Positions 15,397 through 23,842 of a DNA stretch of 45,960 nt are shown here, one piece after another. A program made the position numbers and the translations under genes. How positions within the stretch are numbered: position 1 is the stretch's first letter; the number at the start of each line of letters is the position of its first letter. This stretch comes from DATATV01 sp035551355 (GTDB taxonomy: Bacteria > Actinomycetota > Actinomycetes > Mycobacteriales > Pseudonocardiaceae). The stretch is from positions 1 through 45,960 of the forward strand of contig DASZNF010000030.1 of the NCBI GenBank assembly GCA_035551355.1. The letters are read 5' to 3'. The notes beneath the pieces were generated by a model. That model saw only the letters and a program-made list of their open reading frames with translations. It ran no database searches and was not told where the DNA came from.

Positions 15397-16055
15397 TGAA
15401 CTGGTTGCGACGCGGTACGGCGGTACTGTTCGGACTCGTGGCCGCGGCGGCGGTGACCGTGCCGGTGGCGGTGGCCACTCCCGCACCGGCTCCGGCGCCG
15501 GCCGGGGTGTCGGCGCTCGGTTGTTCCACCTACTACTTCGACGGCGATCCCCGGCTCGGCCCGGAGGACCTGCCCCTGCTCGGATCGGTCGGGCTGGAGC
15601 TGCTCGGCTACCACCGCACCGGCAACGAGCCGGTCGACGAGTTCCTGAGCGCCTTCTACGACTCGTACGCCGGCAGCTGGATCTACCCGCCGGACAGCGG
15701 CTTCGTGATCGGCCAGGACGGCAATCCGGTCGAGGTGCCGCAGGTGCTGTCGGCGGGGCAGTTGATCGACCGGTACGGCAGCGGGTACGGGTCGTTCCTG
15801 GCGCCGGCCGGGGAATCCTATGCGTCGCGGTCGATTCCGCCGCAGAGCCTGGACGGCAGCCCGGCCGCGGATTGCGACTACCACAGCTACCGGGTGCTGC
15901 GGCCGTTCGCGGTGGACGCCGGCCCGGCCGCGCCGTGGTTCGCCCAGCCCGGCGGCGGCGTGCAGTACGAGCTGGATGCCGCGCTGCTGCCCGAGCAGCC
16001 GGACACGGTAAATGTGTTGTGGCTGCTGGACAACGGCTATCTCACCGAGAACTGA
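15396..16055 (+). CDS. Secreted TNT-domain protein, probable NAD+ glycohydrolase
   Basis: A 219-residue exported protein. Residues 1-28 are a Sec signal peptide, followed by an Ala-Pro linker. The rest matches the TNT fold, first known as the NADase toxin at the C-terminus of mycobacterial CpnT and also found in fungal surface NADases: YPPDSGFVIGQDG, GQLIDRYGSGYGSFLAPAG, SYASRSIPPQSL and APWFAQPGGGVQYEL. Candidate catalytic or NAD-binding residues are Arg126, Arg145, His163 and Gln190, the last two corresponding by position to the essential His and Gln of CpnT. Unlike CpnT there is no channel domain; the enzyme is a free-standing Sec substrate. No recognisable immunity gene lies next to it. 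Function may be toxic or extracellular NAD scavenging. Confidence 0.8.
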   Translation: MNWLRRGTAVLFGLVAAAAVTVPVAVATPAPAPAPAGVSALGCSTYYFDGDPRLGPEDLPLLGSVGLELLGYHRTGNEPVDEFLSAFYDSYAGSWIYPPDSGFVIGQDGNPVEVPQVLSAGQLIDRYGSGYGSFLAPAGESYASRSIPPQSLDGSPAADCDYHSYRVLRPFAVDAGPAAPWFAQPGGGVQYELDAALLPEQPDTVNVLWLLDNGYLTEN

Positions 16056-16078
16056 CCCGCCGACTGGCTCGGCTCCCC

Positions 16079-16099
16079 ACCGTCCGGAAAGGACGGTGC
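16079..16099 (+). terminator. Terminator hairpin after the TNT gene
   Basis: CACCGTCC-GGAAA-GGACGGTG forms a perfect 8-bp stem 23 bp after the stop. A short ATTTT follows about 10 bases later. Confidence 0.65.
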
Positions 16100-16193
16100 G
16101 GAGCTCGATTTTGGCTCAGCTGGAGAGGGTCCACTGCTGGGCGGTGGTGCCGTAAAGCGCTGTCCCGGCACGGCTGAACGGTGATCAACGCGT

Positions 16194-16226
16194 CGCGGGC
16201 GGGCCGGATGCACCGGCCCGCCCGCG
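16194..16226. terminator. Strong GC hairpin between convergent genes
   Basis: CGCGGGCGGGCCGG, loop ATGCA, CCGGCCCGCCCGCG form a perfect 14-bp stem between the TNT gene and the convergent L,D-transpeptidase gene, 20 bp beyond the latter's stop. It probably terminates the minus-strand transcript. Confidence 0.75.
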
Positions 16227-16246
16227 CGGAGAAACAACTGTTCGGA

Positions 16247-17491
16247 TCAGTTCAGCGCGCTGCCCGACTGCCACTGCTGCCAGCTCAGTTCCCAGTCGCC
16301 GTAGGTGTCCCACACCGGCAGCGCCGGGCCGCCGGAGTTGGTGATCTCCACGACGTCACCGGGGTTGAAGTGGTCGTAGAACCACTGCGCGTTGGCCGGA
16401 CTGAGGTTCACGCAGCCGTGCGAGACGTTGCTGCTGCCCTGGCTGCCCACCGACCACGGCGCGGCGTGCACGAACTCGCCGTCGTTGGAGATCCGCTCGT
16501 CCAGCAGCACGGTCTCCTTGTAGTAGCCGGCCTGGCCCTGGCACACGCCATAGGTGCAGGAGTCCATCACGATGCTCGGGGTCTTCTGCGAGATCACGTG
16601 CGTGCCCTCGTGCGAGGGGTGACCGGGCGAGCCCAGGCTGATCGGCATGGTGTTGACCAGCGCGCCGTTGTGGAAGATCTGCATCTGCTCGGTGGCGCCG
16701 TTGGCCTTGGCCACCCAGGAGTCGTGCACGTGCAGGGTGAGCGTCCGGTCGGTCTGGCCGTACACCCCGCCACCCAGGTCGACGCCGTAGATGCCGACGT
16801 TGACGGTGACGGTGGTGCCCGACTGCCAGTAGTTCTCCGGCCGGTAGTGCGCCTCCTTGTTGGAGATCCAGTACCAGCCGCCGGGTTGCGGCGGGCTGGA
16901 GGTGACCTTCATCGCCTTCTCCGCGGCCGCCTTGTCGGTGATCGAGTGGTCGAACATGACCTCGATGACCTGGCCGACCCCGACGTCGGTGCCGGCCGTG
17001 GGCGCGGGCACCAGCGAGGGATAGGTCTGCACCGCCGGGCTGACGGTGTGCAGCGTGCTGGTCTGCTCCGAGGTCTTGCCCGCGGTGTTCTGCCCGTCGG
17101 CCACGACCTGGTAGGTCGAGTTGTAACCGAGCGGATCGGTGGAGGTCCAGGTGGTCTTGTCCGCCGACAGACTGCCGTTGACCACCGCGCCGGTCGCCGA
17201 GTTCTTCACGTTGACCGTGCCGACCGTGCCGTTCGTTGCCTTGACCACGATCGGCGTGGTCGGGTTGATGTCCGCCGTCGCCGCGGGGGTGATGCTCAGA
17301 CCCACCGGTGGCACGGACGGCGTGCTGCTGGTCGCTCCGCCCCCAGCCAAGCCACTCCCGCCCGAGCCCGCGTTGTCCGAAGACGACGTGCATCCGGCCA
17401 GCAACGTGCCGGAGACGACGAGTGTGATAATTCCCAGCCCGAATTGTCTGGTGCGTGTCCTGTTCGATGTCCTGCTGCCTGCCGCGGCCAC
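16247..17491 (-). CDS. Lipoprotein L,D-transpeptidase (YkuD) with Ig-like domains
   Basis: Forms 3-3 peptidoglycan cross-links outside the membrane. The protein has a lipoprotein signal ending VVSGTLLAGC, a Ser/Gly-rich linker, an Ig-like module (about 110 residues), a second Ig-like module of the Ldt type (VGVGQVIEVMFDHSI to NVGIYGVDLGG), then the YkuD catalytic domain with GTHVISQKT and the active-site motif SHGCVNLS (nucleophile Cys). The order matches mycobacterial LdtMt2-like enzymes. The GTG at 17491 gives a normal 34-residue signal peptide; an ATG at 17575 would add 28 residues ahead of it. The tail QWQSGSALN is usual. Convergent with the TNT gene. Confidence 0.9.
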   Translation of the reverse strand: MAAAGSRTSNRTRTRQFGLGIITLVVSGTLLAGCTSSSDNAGSGGSGLAGGGATSSTPSVPPVGLSITPAATADINPTTPIVVKATNGTVGTVNVKNSATGAVVNGSLSADKTTWTSTDPLGYNSTYQVVADGQNTAGKTSEQTSTLHTVSPAVQTYPSLVPAPTAGTDVGVGQVIEVMFDHSITDKAAAEKAMKVTSSPPQPGGWYWISNKEAHYRPENYWQSGTTVTVNVGIYGVDLGGGVYGQTDRTLTLHVHDSWVAKANGATEQMQIFHNGALVNTMPISLGSPGHPSHEGTHVISQKTPSIVMDSCTYGVCQGQAGYYKETVLLDERISNDGEFVHAAPWSVGSQGSSNVSHGCVNLSPANAQWFYDHFNPGDVVEITNSGGPALPVWDTYGDWELSWQQWQSGSALN

Positions 17492-17624
17492 CAGCCTCGC
17501 CCTTCTGGCCCTGAAATTCGCCTGCCCAACCCTGAGCGGATCGCCCGCCGATCCACCGGTGTTACAGGATGCCATTGTCCGAAAAACAATTCCCGCCGAC
17601 CTATGACTGCGATCCGGTGTCGAT

Positions 17625-19088
17625 TCAGCTCACAAGTTGCAACGCGAACCACAGTTCGGCCCGTACCCCTGGTGAGTCCAGGCTACGGCCCAGCAGCGAT
17701 TCCACCCGTGAAATGCGATTACGCAGCGTATGCCGGTGCACGCCGAGGCTGGTGGCGGCCGGATCCCACTGACCGTGCGCGGCCAGCCAGCCGCGCAGCG
17801 ACTCGACCAGCTCGCCCCGGCCCCGCTCGTCGGCCTCGCGCAGCGGGGCCAGCAGCGCCTCGGCCACCGCGACCGCCCGCCGGGGCAGCAGCCCGAGCAG
17901 GTCCTCGCCGGCCAGCTCGCCGAACCGGACCACCGGGTGACCGCCCCGGTGCGCGGCGGCCACCGCCTGCCCGGCCTGGCGTACCGCCCGGTCCAGCTCG
18001 GCCAGCGGACCCGGCGCGGACAGGCCGATCCGCAGCCCGGCCCGCTGGGCCGGCGCGACCGGATCGGCGTCGGCGGGCAGCAGGGCCAGCAGCTCCCCGT
18101 CCCGTTCGGCCAGCAGCGCGGCCGGGCCCAGTTCGGTGTCCAGTAGCTCGTAGCCGGCCCGGCGGGCCGGGGCCGGGCCGTGCAGGGCCGCCACCAGCAC
18201 CGGCTCGTCCGGCAGCGGCGCGCCGAGCAGGTCCAGGCAGTGCGTGACCAGTTCGTGGTGGCCGGCGGCCAGCAGGTCGAACAGGCCGGTGCGCAGCGCG
18301 CGCAGGGCCGAGCGCTGCGCGGCGCCCTGGGCCAGCGCCACGGTCAGCACGGCGGCCGCGGTGTGCAGGATGTGCCGGTCGGCGTCGGTCAGCGGCGCAG
18401 GCCGGCCCACCGCCAGCACCGCGCGCGGCCGGTCGCCCAGCACCTGCAGCACCACCTCCTCACCGGCCAGCGACCGGGCGAAGGTGGACACCCCGCGCCG
18501 GCCGCGCAACCGGTCCACGTCGGCCCGCAGTGCGTCCAGGCGGGCTGCGGCGGTGGCGGGGGAAGCGGCCGGCACGGCGGTGCCGTCGGTGAGCAGCACC
18601 CAGGCGTCCAGCAGCCGGGCCAGCCGGCGCACCAGCGCCGCGACTCCGCCCACCGCCGCTCTGGTCAGCTCCTGCTGGGCGGTGTTGGTGCGCAGCACCC
18701 CGGCGTAGGACTCGGCGGCCAGCGCCTCGGCCACCGCGCGGGTGATGGCGATGAACGGGATCGGCCGAGGCACCTCCAGCAGCGGCAGTCCGTGCTCGGC
18801 CGCGGCCGCGACCAGCTCGGCGGGCACCCGGCGGTGGGTCAGGCCGACGCCGAAACCCAGCGCGGCCACCCCGGCCCGGGCCAGCGTGGCCGCGTACTCG
18901 GCGCAGCGCGGGCCGGTCAGGGCCAGGCCGGTGGTCAGCAGCAGTTCGCCGCCGTCCAGGAACGCGCTCGGGTCGAGCAGCTCGGTGGCGTGAGCCCAGC
19001 TGATCCGCCGATCGGTCTGGTCCGCGCCGGCGTGCAGGCGCAGCCGCAGGGCCGGTTCGGCCAGCAGGTCGGCCAGGGTCGGCGGCAT
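17625..19088 (-). CDS. PucR-family transcriptional regulator, probable GABA-pathway regulator
   Basis: A 487-residue regulator with the PucR architecture: an N-terminal ligand-binding domain starting LADLLAEPALRLRLHAG, a central GGDEF-like segment, and a C-terminal helix-turn-helix ending WDPAATSLGVHRHTLRNRISRVE. ATG 19088 has GAGG upstream; a longer start would add 37 residues lacking family similarity. It is divergent from a gabT-gabD pair with about 140 bp between starts. In Corynebacterium glutamicum a PucR-type protein also named GabR controls gabTDP, so the same job here is a good inference. An AT-rich stretch (TATATT on the minus strand, 19127-19132) in the gap could be its -10. Confidence 0.88.
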   Translation of the reverse strand: MPPTLADLLAEPALRLRLHAGADQTDRRISWAHATELLDPSAFLDGGELLLTTGLALTGPRCAEYAATLARAGVAALGFGVGLTHRRVPAELVAAAAEHGLPLLEVPRPIPFIAITRAVAEALAAESYAGVLRTNTAQQELTRAAVGGVAALVRRLARLLDAWVLLTDGTAVPAASPATAAARLDALRADVDRLRGRRGVSTFARSLAGEEVVLQVLGDRPRAVLAVGRPAPLTDADRHILHTAAAVLTVALAQGAAQRSALRALRTGLFDLLAAGHHELVTHCLDLLGAPLPDEPVLVAALHGPAPARRAGYELLDTELGPAALLAERDGELLALLPADADPVAPAQRAGLRIGLSAPGPLAELDRAVRQAGQAVAAAHRGGHPVVRFGELAGEDLLGLLPRRAVAVAEALLAPLREADERGRGELVESLRGWLAAHGQWDPAATSLGVHRHTLRNRISRVESLLGRSLDSPGVRAELWFALQLVS

Positions 19089-19228
19089 GCACACCTCGGT
19101 GGACAGAGTGGCCAGTCGGTGACCCAAATATAGCCGAATCGGCAGTTCGCGCCGGACCGGCCGCGGGGCAGGCTTGAGGGGTAGCGGCTGATCACCCACC
19201 CAGCTGATTTCCGACTCTGGAGCCCGCC

Positions 19229-20563
19229 ATGACCACGATGTCCACCGAACCCCGGGCCCGGGTGCTGCGCACCGAGATCCCCGGGCCGCGCTCCCGCGAA
19301 CTGGACGCCCGCCGCCGGGCCACGGTGGCCGCCGGGGTCAGCTCCACCGTCGGGGTCTACGTCGACCACGCCGAGGGCGGGCTGGTCACCGACGTGGACG
19401 GCAACACGCTGATCGATCTCGGCTCGGGCATCGCGGTGACCACGGTCGGGCACGCCGCTCCGGCGGTGGTCGAGGGCGTGCGGGAGCAGGTCGGCCGGTT
19501 CACCCACACGTGTTTCATGGTGGCGCCCTACGCCGGGTACGTGGAGGTCTGCGAGCAGCTGGCCGAGTTGACCCCGGGCGACCACGACAAGCGGTCGGCG
19601 CTGTTCAACTCCGGCGCCGAGGCGGTGGAGAACGCGGTGAAGATCGCCCGGCTGGCCACCGGCCGGCAGGCGGTGGTGGCGTTGGACCACGCCTATCACG
19701 GCCGGACCAACCTGACCATGGCGCTGACCGCGAAGTCCATGCCCTACAAGCACGGCTTCGGCCCGTTCGCCCCCGAGGTGTACCGGGTGCCCGGCTCCTA
19801 CCCGTTCCGTGACGGACTGTCCGGCCCCGACGCGGCCAGGCGGGCGATCGGCATGATCGAGAAGCGGGTCGGCGCGGACGCGGTGGCCGCGGTGATCCTG
19901 GAGCCGATCCAGGGCGAGGGCGGGTTCATCGTGCCCGCGCCCGGCTTCCTGCCCGCCATCGCCGAGTGGGCCACGGCCAACGACGTGCCGCTGATCGCCG
20001 ATGAGATCCAGACCGGGTTCTGCCGCACCGGCGCCTGGTTCGCCAGCGAGCACGAGGGCATCGTGCCCGACCTGATCACCACCGCGAAGGGCATCGCCGG
20101 CGGGCTGCCGCTGGCCGCGGTGACCGGCCGGGCCGAGCTGATGGACGCGGTGCACGCCGGTGGCCTCGGCGGCACCTATGGCGGCAATCCCGTGGCCTGC
20201 GCGGCGGCGCTGGGCGCCGTTGCGACCATGCGGGAGCAGAAGCTTTCCGTTGCCGCGCAACGCATCGAGACCTTTGTCGTGCCTCGGCTGACCGAACTGG
20301 CCCAGCGGCATCCGGCGATCGGCGAGGTGCGCGGCCGGGGCGCGATGCTGGCCCTGGAGTTCGTGGTGGCGGGCGGCACCGAGCCGGATGCGGGCGTGAC
20401 CGGTCGAATCGCGGGGGCCTGCCACGAGCAGGGCGTGCTGGTGCTGACCTGTGGCACCTACGGCAACGTGATCCGGCTGCTGCCGCCGCTGAGTTTGACC
20501 GAAGATCAACTGGACGAAGGGCTGGCCGTGCTGGAGTCGGCGGTGGCGGAGGAGTTGGCATGA
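19229..20563 (+). CDS. gabT: 4-aminobutyrate (GABA) aminotransferase, class III PLP enzyme
   Basis: Transfers the amino group of GABA to 2-oxoglutarate, giving succinate semialdehyde. The 444-residue length is typical of actinobacterial GabT. PLP-site features are FNSGAEAVENAVKIAR (phosphate-binding loop), IADEIQTGFCRTG (Asp contacting the ring nitrogen) and Lys287 in TTAKGIAGGLPLAAVTG, which carries PLP. The ATG is preceded by TGGAG at suitable distance. It overlaps the dehydrogenase gene by four bases, giving the two consecutive steps of the GABA shunt. Other omega-amino acids may also be used. Confidence 0.92.
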   Translation: MTTMSTEPRARVLRTEIPGPRSRELDARRRATVAAGVSSTVGVYVDHAEGGLVTDVDGNTLIDLGSGIAVTTVGHAAPAVVEGVREQVGRFTHTCFMVAPYAGYVEVCEQLAELTPGDHDKRSALFNSGAEAVENAVKIARLATGRQAVVALDHAYHGRTNLTMALTAKSMPYKHGFGPFAPEVYRVPGSYPFRDGLSGPDAARRAIGMIEKRVGADAVAAVILEPIQGEGGFIVPAPGFLPAIAEWATANDVPLIADEIQTGFCRTGAWFASEHEGIVPDLITTAKGIAGGLPLAAVTGRAELMDAVHAGGLGGTYGGNPVACAAALGAVATMREQKLSVAAQRIETFVVPRLTELAQRHPAIGEVRGRGAMLALEFVVAGGTEPDAGVTGRIAGACHEQGVLVLTCGTYGNVIRLLPPLSLTEDQLDEGLAVLESAVAEELA

Positions 20564-21984
20564 CGGAGTTCGGGTACTGGGTCGCGGGCAAGCCGGGGGA
20601 GAGCGCGCCCACGGTATATATCAGGAGTCCTTACAACGACGCGGTCGCCGGACGGCACGGCGTGCCCACCGCGGCCGAGGTCGAGCAGGCGGTGGCCGCC
20701 GCCGACGCCGCCCGCGCGGTGACCGCGGCCGGTTCGGCCGCGTCCCGGGCGGCCGCGCTGCAGCACGTGAGCCGGCGGATCACCGAGCGGGCCGAGGAGT
20801 TCGCCCAGCTGATCACCGCCGAGTCGGGCAAGCCGATCGTCTGGTCCCGGGTCGAGGTCACCAGGGCCGCGGCCACCTTCGGCTGGGCGGCCGAGGAGGC
20901 CCGCCGGTTCTCCGGCACGGTGCAGCGGCTGGACACCGACGCGGCAGGCGCCCCGAGGACCGCGCTGGTGCGCCGGGTGCCGCGCGGGCCGGTGCTGGGC
21001 ATCACGCCGTTCAACTTCCCGCTCAACCTGGTGGCGCACAAGGTCGCGCCGGCCATCGCGGTGGGCGCGCCGATCGTGCTCAAACCGGCCCCGGCCACCC
21101 CGCTGACCGCGCTGCTGCTGGGCGAACTGCTGGCCGAGACCGACCTGCCCCCGGGCAGCTGGTCGGTGCTGCCCACGGACAACGAGGTGGCCGCGCAGTT
21201 GGTCGCCGATCCGCGGCTGCCGGTGGTGTCGTTCACCGGGTCGGTGCCGGTGGGCTGGGGCATCGCCGAGGCCGCGCCGCGCAAGCACGTCACCTTGGAA
21301 CTGGGCGGCAACGCCGCGGTGGTGATCTGTCCGGACTGGACCGAACTGGCCGAGGCGGCCACGCGGGTGGCGACTTTCGCGATGTACCAGGCCGGTCAGT
21401 CGTGTATCTCGGTGCAGCGGGTCTATGTGGCCCGGGAGCACTACGAACGGTTCCGCGAGCTGCTGGTGGCCGAGGTGGCCGCGCTGGGCACCGGCGACCC
21501 GGCCGATCCGGCGACCCAGGTCGGTCCGCTGATCAACCCGGCCGCGGCCGAGCGGGTGCGGGCCTGGGTGGCCGAGGCGGTGGACGCGGGCGCGCGGCTG
21601 CTCGCCGGCGGGCCGGGCGAGGGCAGCACGGTCGCGCCGACCGTGCTGGCCGACGCGCCGGAGACGAGCAAGGTGATGGCCGAGGAGGTGTTCGGGCCGG
21701 TGGTGTGCGTGGCGCCGGTCGACTCGGTGGCCGAGGCGTTCGGGCGAGTCAACGCCTCGAAATTCGGGTTGCAGGCCGGGGTGTTCACCCATGACCTGCG
21801 CACCGCGTTCGCCGCCTCGGAGCAGTTGGACGTGGGCGGGGTGATCATCGGCGACGTGCCCTCGTTCCGGGCCGACCAGATGCCCTACGGCGGGGTGAAG
21901 GACTCCGGAGTGGGCCGGGAGGGCCCGGCCGCGGCCATGGACGACCTCACCGAACCGAGAGTGACCGTGCTGCCCGGCGGCTGA
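20560..21984 (+). CDS. gabD: Aldehyde dehydrogenase, probable succinate-semialdehyde dehydrogenase
   Basis: An NAD(P)+-dependent dehydrogenase of 474 residues that would oxidise succinate semialdehyde to succinate. Cofactor and catalytic elements seen are ITPFNFPLNLVAHKVAPAI, SFTGSVPVG, Glu247 in LELGGNAAVV and the nucleophile Cys282 in QAGQSCISVQRV. The C-terminal PYGGVKDSGVGREG is the usual closing motif. The substrate assignment comes from the ATGA overlap with gabT and the divergent PucR gene. The CISVQ active-site variant (rather than CTA/CIA) also occurs in the lactaldehyde and sulfo-sugar dehydrogenase branches, so some caution on substrate is warranted. Confidence 0.85.
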   Translation: MTEFGYWVAGKPGESAPTVYIRSPYNDAVAGRHGVPTAAEVEQAVAAADAARAVTAAGSAASRAAALQHVSRRITERAEEFAQLITAESGKPIVWSRVEVTRAAATFGWAAEEARRFSGTVQRLDTDAAGAPRTALVRRVPRGPVLGITPFNFPLNLVAHKVAPAIAVGAPIVLKPAPATPLTALLLGELLAETDLPPGSWSVLPTDNEVAAQLVADPRLPVVSFTGSVPVGWGIAEAAPRKHVTLELGGNAAVVICPDWTELAEAATRVATFAMYQAGQSCISVQRVYVAREHYERFRELLVAEVAALGTGDPADPATQVGPLINPAAAERVRAWVAEAVDAGARLLAGGPGEGSTVAPTVLADAPETSKVMAEEVFGPVVCVAPVDSVAEAFGRVNASKFGLQAGVFTHDLRTAFAASEQLDVGGVIIGDVPSFRADQMPYGGVKDSGVGREGPAAAMDDLTEPRVTVLPGG

Positions 21985-22014
21985 CCCCGCCGGATGGGCA
22001 TAAGCCCCGGCGAG

Positions 22015-22040
22015 CGCGCCCGGTGATCCCACCGGGCGCG
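22015..22040 (+). terminator. Terminator hairpin after gabD
   Basis: CGCGCCCGGT-GATCCC-ACCGGGCGCG is a perfect 10-bp stem with a 6-nt loop, 30 bp after the gabD stop. Its right arm could instead pair with CGCCCGG at 22058-22064, giving a mutually exclusive second hairpin. Confidence 0.75.
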
Positions 22041-22072
22041 GTCACTGTGTGAGATCACGCCCGGATCGGTTC

Positions 22073-22094
22073 GTGGGGGAATGTCCCCACTTTT
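22073..22094 (+). terminator. Second hairpin with T tract
   Basis: GTGGGG-GAATGT-CCCCAC followed directly by TTTT is an intrinsic-terminator shape, rare in this GC-rich window. It may be a back-up terminator for gabD or an attenuator in the PTS leader. The remaining gap to the PTS gene (22095-22328) has a small GTGCG/CGCAC hairpin near 22129 and no gene I can support. Confidence 0.7.
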
Positions 22095-22328
22095 GCCGCC
22101 CCGGTGGGCCGTTGTGCCGTCCTGGTCGTGCGCATGTCGCACCATGCGGGGGCGGCAGGGAAGTTCGACCGCTTTCCGGTGGGAGCGTGCACACGGCTGG
22201 CGCAACCCGAGTGGTCTTTCGGGCGTCCACCGTGGCAGAGGCGCAACAATTTCTTGGGTGTTGGGAGCCGCCTTCGTTCCGGTATCGGACCGGCTGATGT
22301 CAGCCGCTCGGACCTTGGTGGAGGTGAC

Positions 22329-23537
22329 ATGACGGGCTCGTCCGACCTGACGGGTGACCCTGCGGGCAGCGACTCCGCCGACCCGGCGCAGACCACGGAA
22401 CCCGCCGCGGACCCCGACGCACCGTCGCGGATGGCCAACATCCAGGTCGGTCTGCAGCGGTTCGGCGGTTATCTGGCCGGGATGGTGATGCCCAACATCG
22501 GGGCGTTCATCGCCTGGGGTCTGATCGCCACCCTGTTCGAGCCGGACGGCTGGATACCCAACGCCACCGTCGCGCATCTGGTCAATCCGACCATCGACTA
22601 TCTGCTGCCGGTGCTGATCGGCTACACCGGCGGCAGGCTGGTGCACGGGCAGCGCGGCGCGGTGGTCGCCTCGATCGCCACCATCGGGATCGCGGTCGGC
22701 GCCTCGGTGCCGATGTTCCTGGGCGCGATGCTGGTCGGCCCGTTCACCGCCTACCTGCTCAAGATCTTCGACCGGCACGTGCGCCCCAGGGTGCACGCCG
22801 GATTCACCATGCTGGTGGACAACTTCTCCATCGGCATCCTCGGCGGCACGTTCGCGGTGCTGGGCATGCTGGCCATCGGTCCGGTGCTGCAGTGGCTGAC
22901 CTGGTGGCTGGGCAACGGCGTGCAGTACCTGGTGACCATGCGGCTGCTGCCGCTGGCCTCGATCATCATCGAGCCGGCCAAGGTGCTGTTCCTCAACAAT
23001 GCGGTGAATCACGGAATTCTCGGGCCGATCGGCGCGGAACAGACCATGGCGCACGGCAAGGCCATCGAATTCCTGATGGAAACCAATCCCGGTCCGGGAC
23101 TGGGAATTCTGCTGGCGTTTCTGCTGTTCGGGCCGCGTTCGCTGCGCCCGTCGGTGCCCGGCGCGATCATCATCCACTTCCTCGGCGGCATTCACGAGAT
23201 CTACTTTCCTTATGTGCTCGCCAAACCGCGGATGGTGCTGGCCATGATCGCCGGTGGCGCGATGGGTGTGCTCACCTTCGTGATCACCGGAGCGGGGACG
23301 ATTTCCACGCCGTCGCCGGGAAGTATCATCGCGGTCCTCGCGGTGACCCCGAAGGACAGTCTGGTCGGCGTGCTGTCCGGGGTGTTCATCGCGGCGGGCA
23401 CCACGTTCCTGGTCGGCTCGGCGCTGTTCGGCTTCGGTCATCCGGAACGGGCCCGGGCACGGGCCGAAGCCCTCGCCCGGCCGGAGGTCCCGGCCGCCAC
23501 CCGGACCCAGAAGATGGCGGGTGGGCTGCCGACATGA
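22329..23537 (+). CDS. mtlA: Mannitol-type PTS permease, EIIC component
   Basis: A 402-residue membrane permease that imports and couples phosphorylation of a hexitol, probably mannitol. A polar Asp/Pro-rich N-terminus of about 35 residues precedes the hydrophobic core. Conserved MtlA landmarks are GAFIAWGLIATLF, FLNNAVNHGILGPIG and GGIHEIYFPYVL. ATG 22329 follows GGAGG by four bases. In many bacteria IIC, IIB and often IIA are fused in one MtlA polypeptide; here the chain ends after IIC and the other domains are separate genes, linked by an ATGA overlap. No mannitol-1-phosphate dehydrogenase, HPr or enzyme I gene is in the window. Confidence 0.88.
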   Translation: MTGSSDLTGDPAGSDSADPAQTTEPAADPDAPSRMANIQVGLQRFGGYLAGMVMPNIGAFIAWGLIATLFEPDGWIPNATVAHLVNPTIDYLLPVLIGYTGGRLVHGQRGAVVASIATIGIAVGASVPMFLGAMLVGPFTAYLLKIFDRHVRPRVHAGFTMLVDNFSIGILGGTFAVLGMLAIGPVLQWLTWWLGNGVQYLVTMRLLPLASIIIEPAKVLFLNNAVNHGILGPIGAEQTMAHGKAIEFLMETNPGPGLGILLAFLLFGPRSLRPSVPGAIIIHFLGGIHEIYFPYVLAKPRMVLAMIAGGAMGVLTFVITGAGTISTPSPGSIIAVLAVTPKDSLVGVLSGVFIAAGTTFLVGSALFGFGHPERARARAEALARPEVPAATRTQKMAGGLPT

Positions 23538-23842
23538 ACGCGATCACCGGCTCGCAGGTGCGCAAGATCGTGGTGGCCTGCGACGCTGGCATGGGCAGCA
23601 GCGTGCTGGTCGCATCGCAGCTGTCCTCGGCCCTGAAGGCGTTTTCGGTGACGGTCGACCACACCCCGGTGAATGGCATTCCGGCCGACGCGGATATCGT
23701 GCTGTGCCAGCGGGGGCTGGTGGCCCGGGTGCGTTCGGTCGTGCCGGAGAAAGTGGTGCTCGGTTTCCAGCTTTTTCTCGGTGATCCGGTGTTCGACCAG
23801 GTGACCAGGGCAATCAAGGACGGTGAGCGACTTGTCGGCTGA
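23534..23842 (+). CDS. Mannitol-type PTS EIIB component (free-standing)
   Basis: A 102-residue cytoplasmic phosphotransfer domain. The phosphocysteine loop VACDAGMGSSVLVA places the active-site Cys16, exactly the MtlA-type IIB pattern. It takes phosphate from IIA and hands it to sugar bound in IIC. The start overlaps the IIC stop (ATGA). Its end overlaps the IIA gene by 20 bp. A small independent IIB of this class fits a split mannitol permease. Confidence 0.88.
   Translation: MNAITGSQVRKIVVACDAGMGSSVLVASQLSSALKAFSVTVDHTPVNGIPADADIVLCQRGLVARVRSVVPEKVVLGFQLFLGDPVFDQVTRAIKDGERLVG

Noticed and set aside
16181..18247. 688-codon plus-strand frame across the L,D-transpeptidase and PucR genes
   Set aside because: Antisense shadow of two well-supported genes; composition (Arg/Gly/Ala/His) is typical of a spurious frame.
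20605..20630. TATATA-containing AT-rich patch as an internal promoter
   Set aside because: It codes for TVYIRSPYND at the conserved start of the aldehyde dehydrogenase and has no matching -35 or downstream start.
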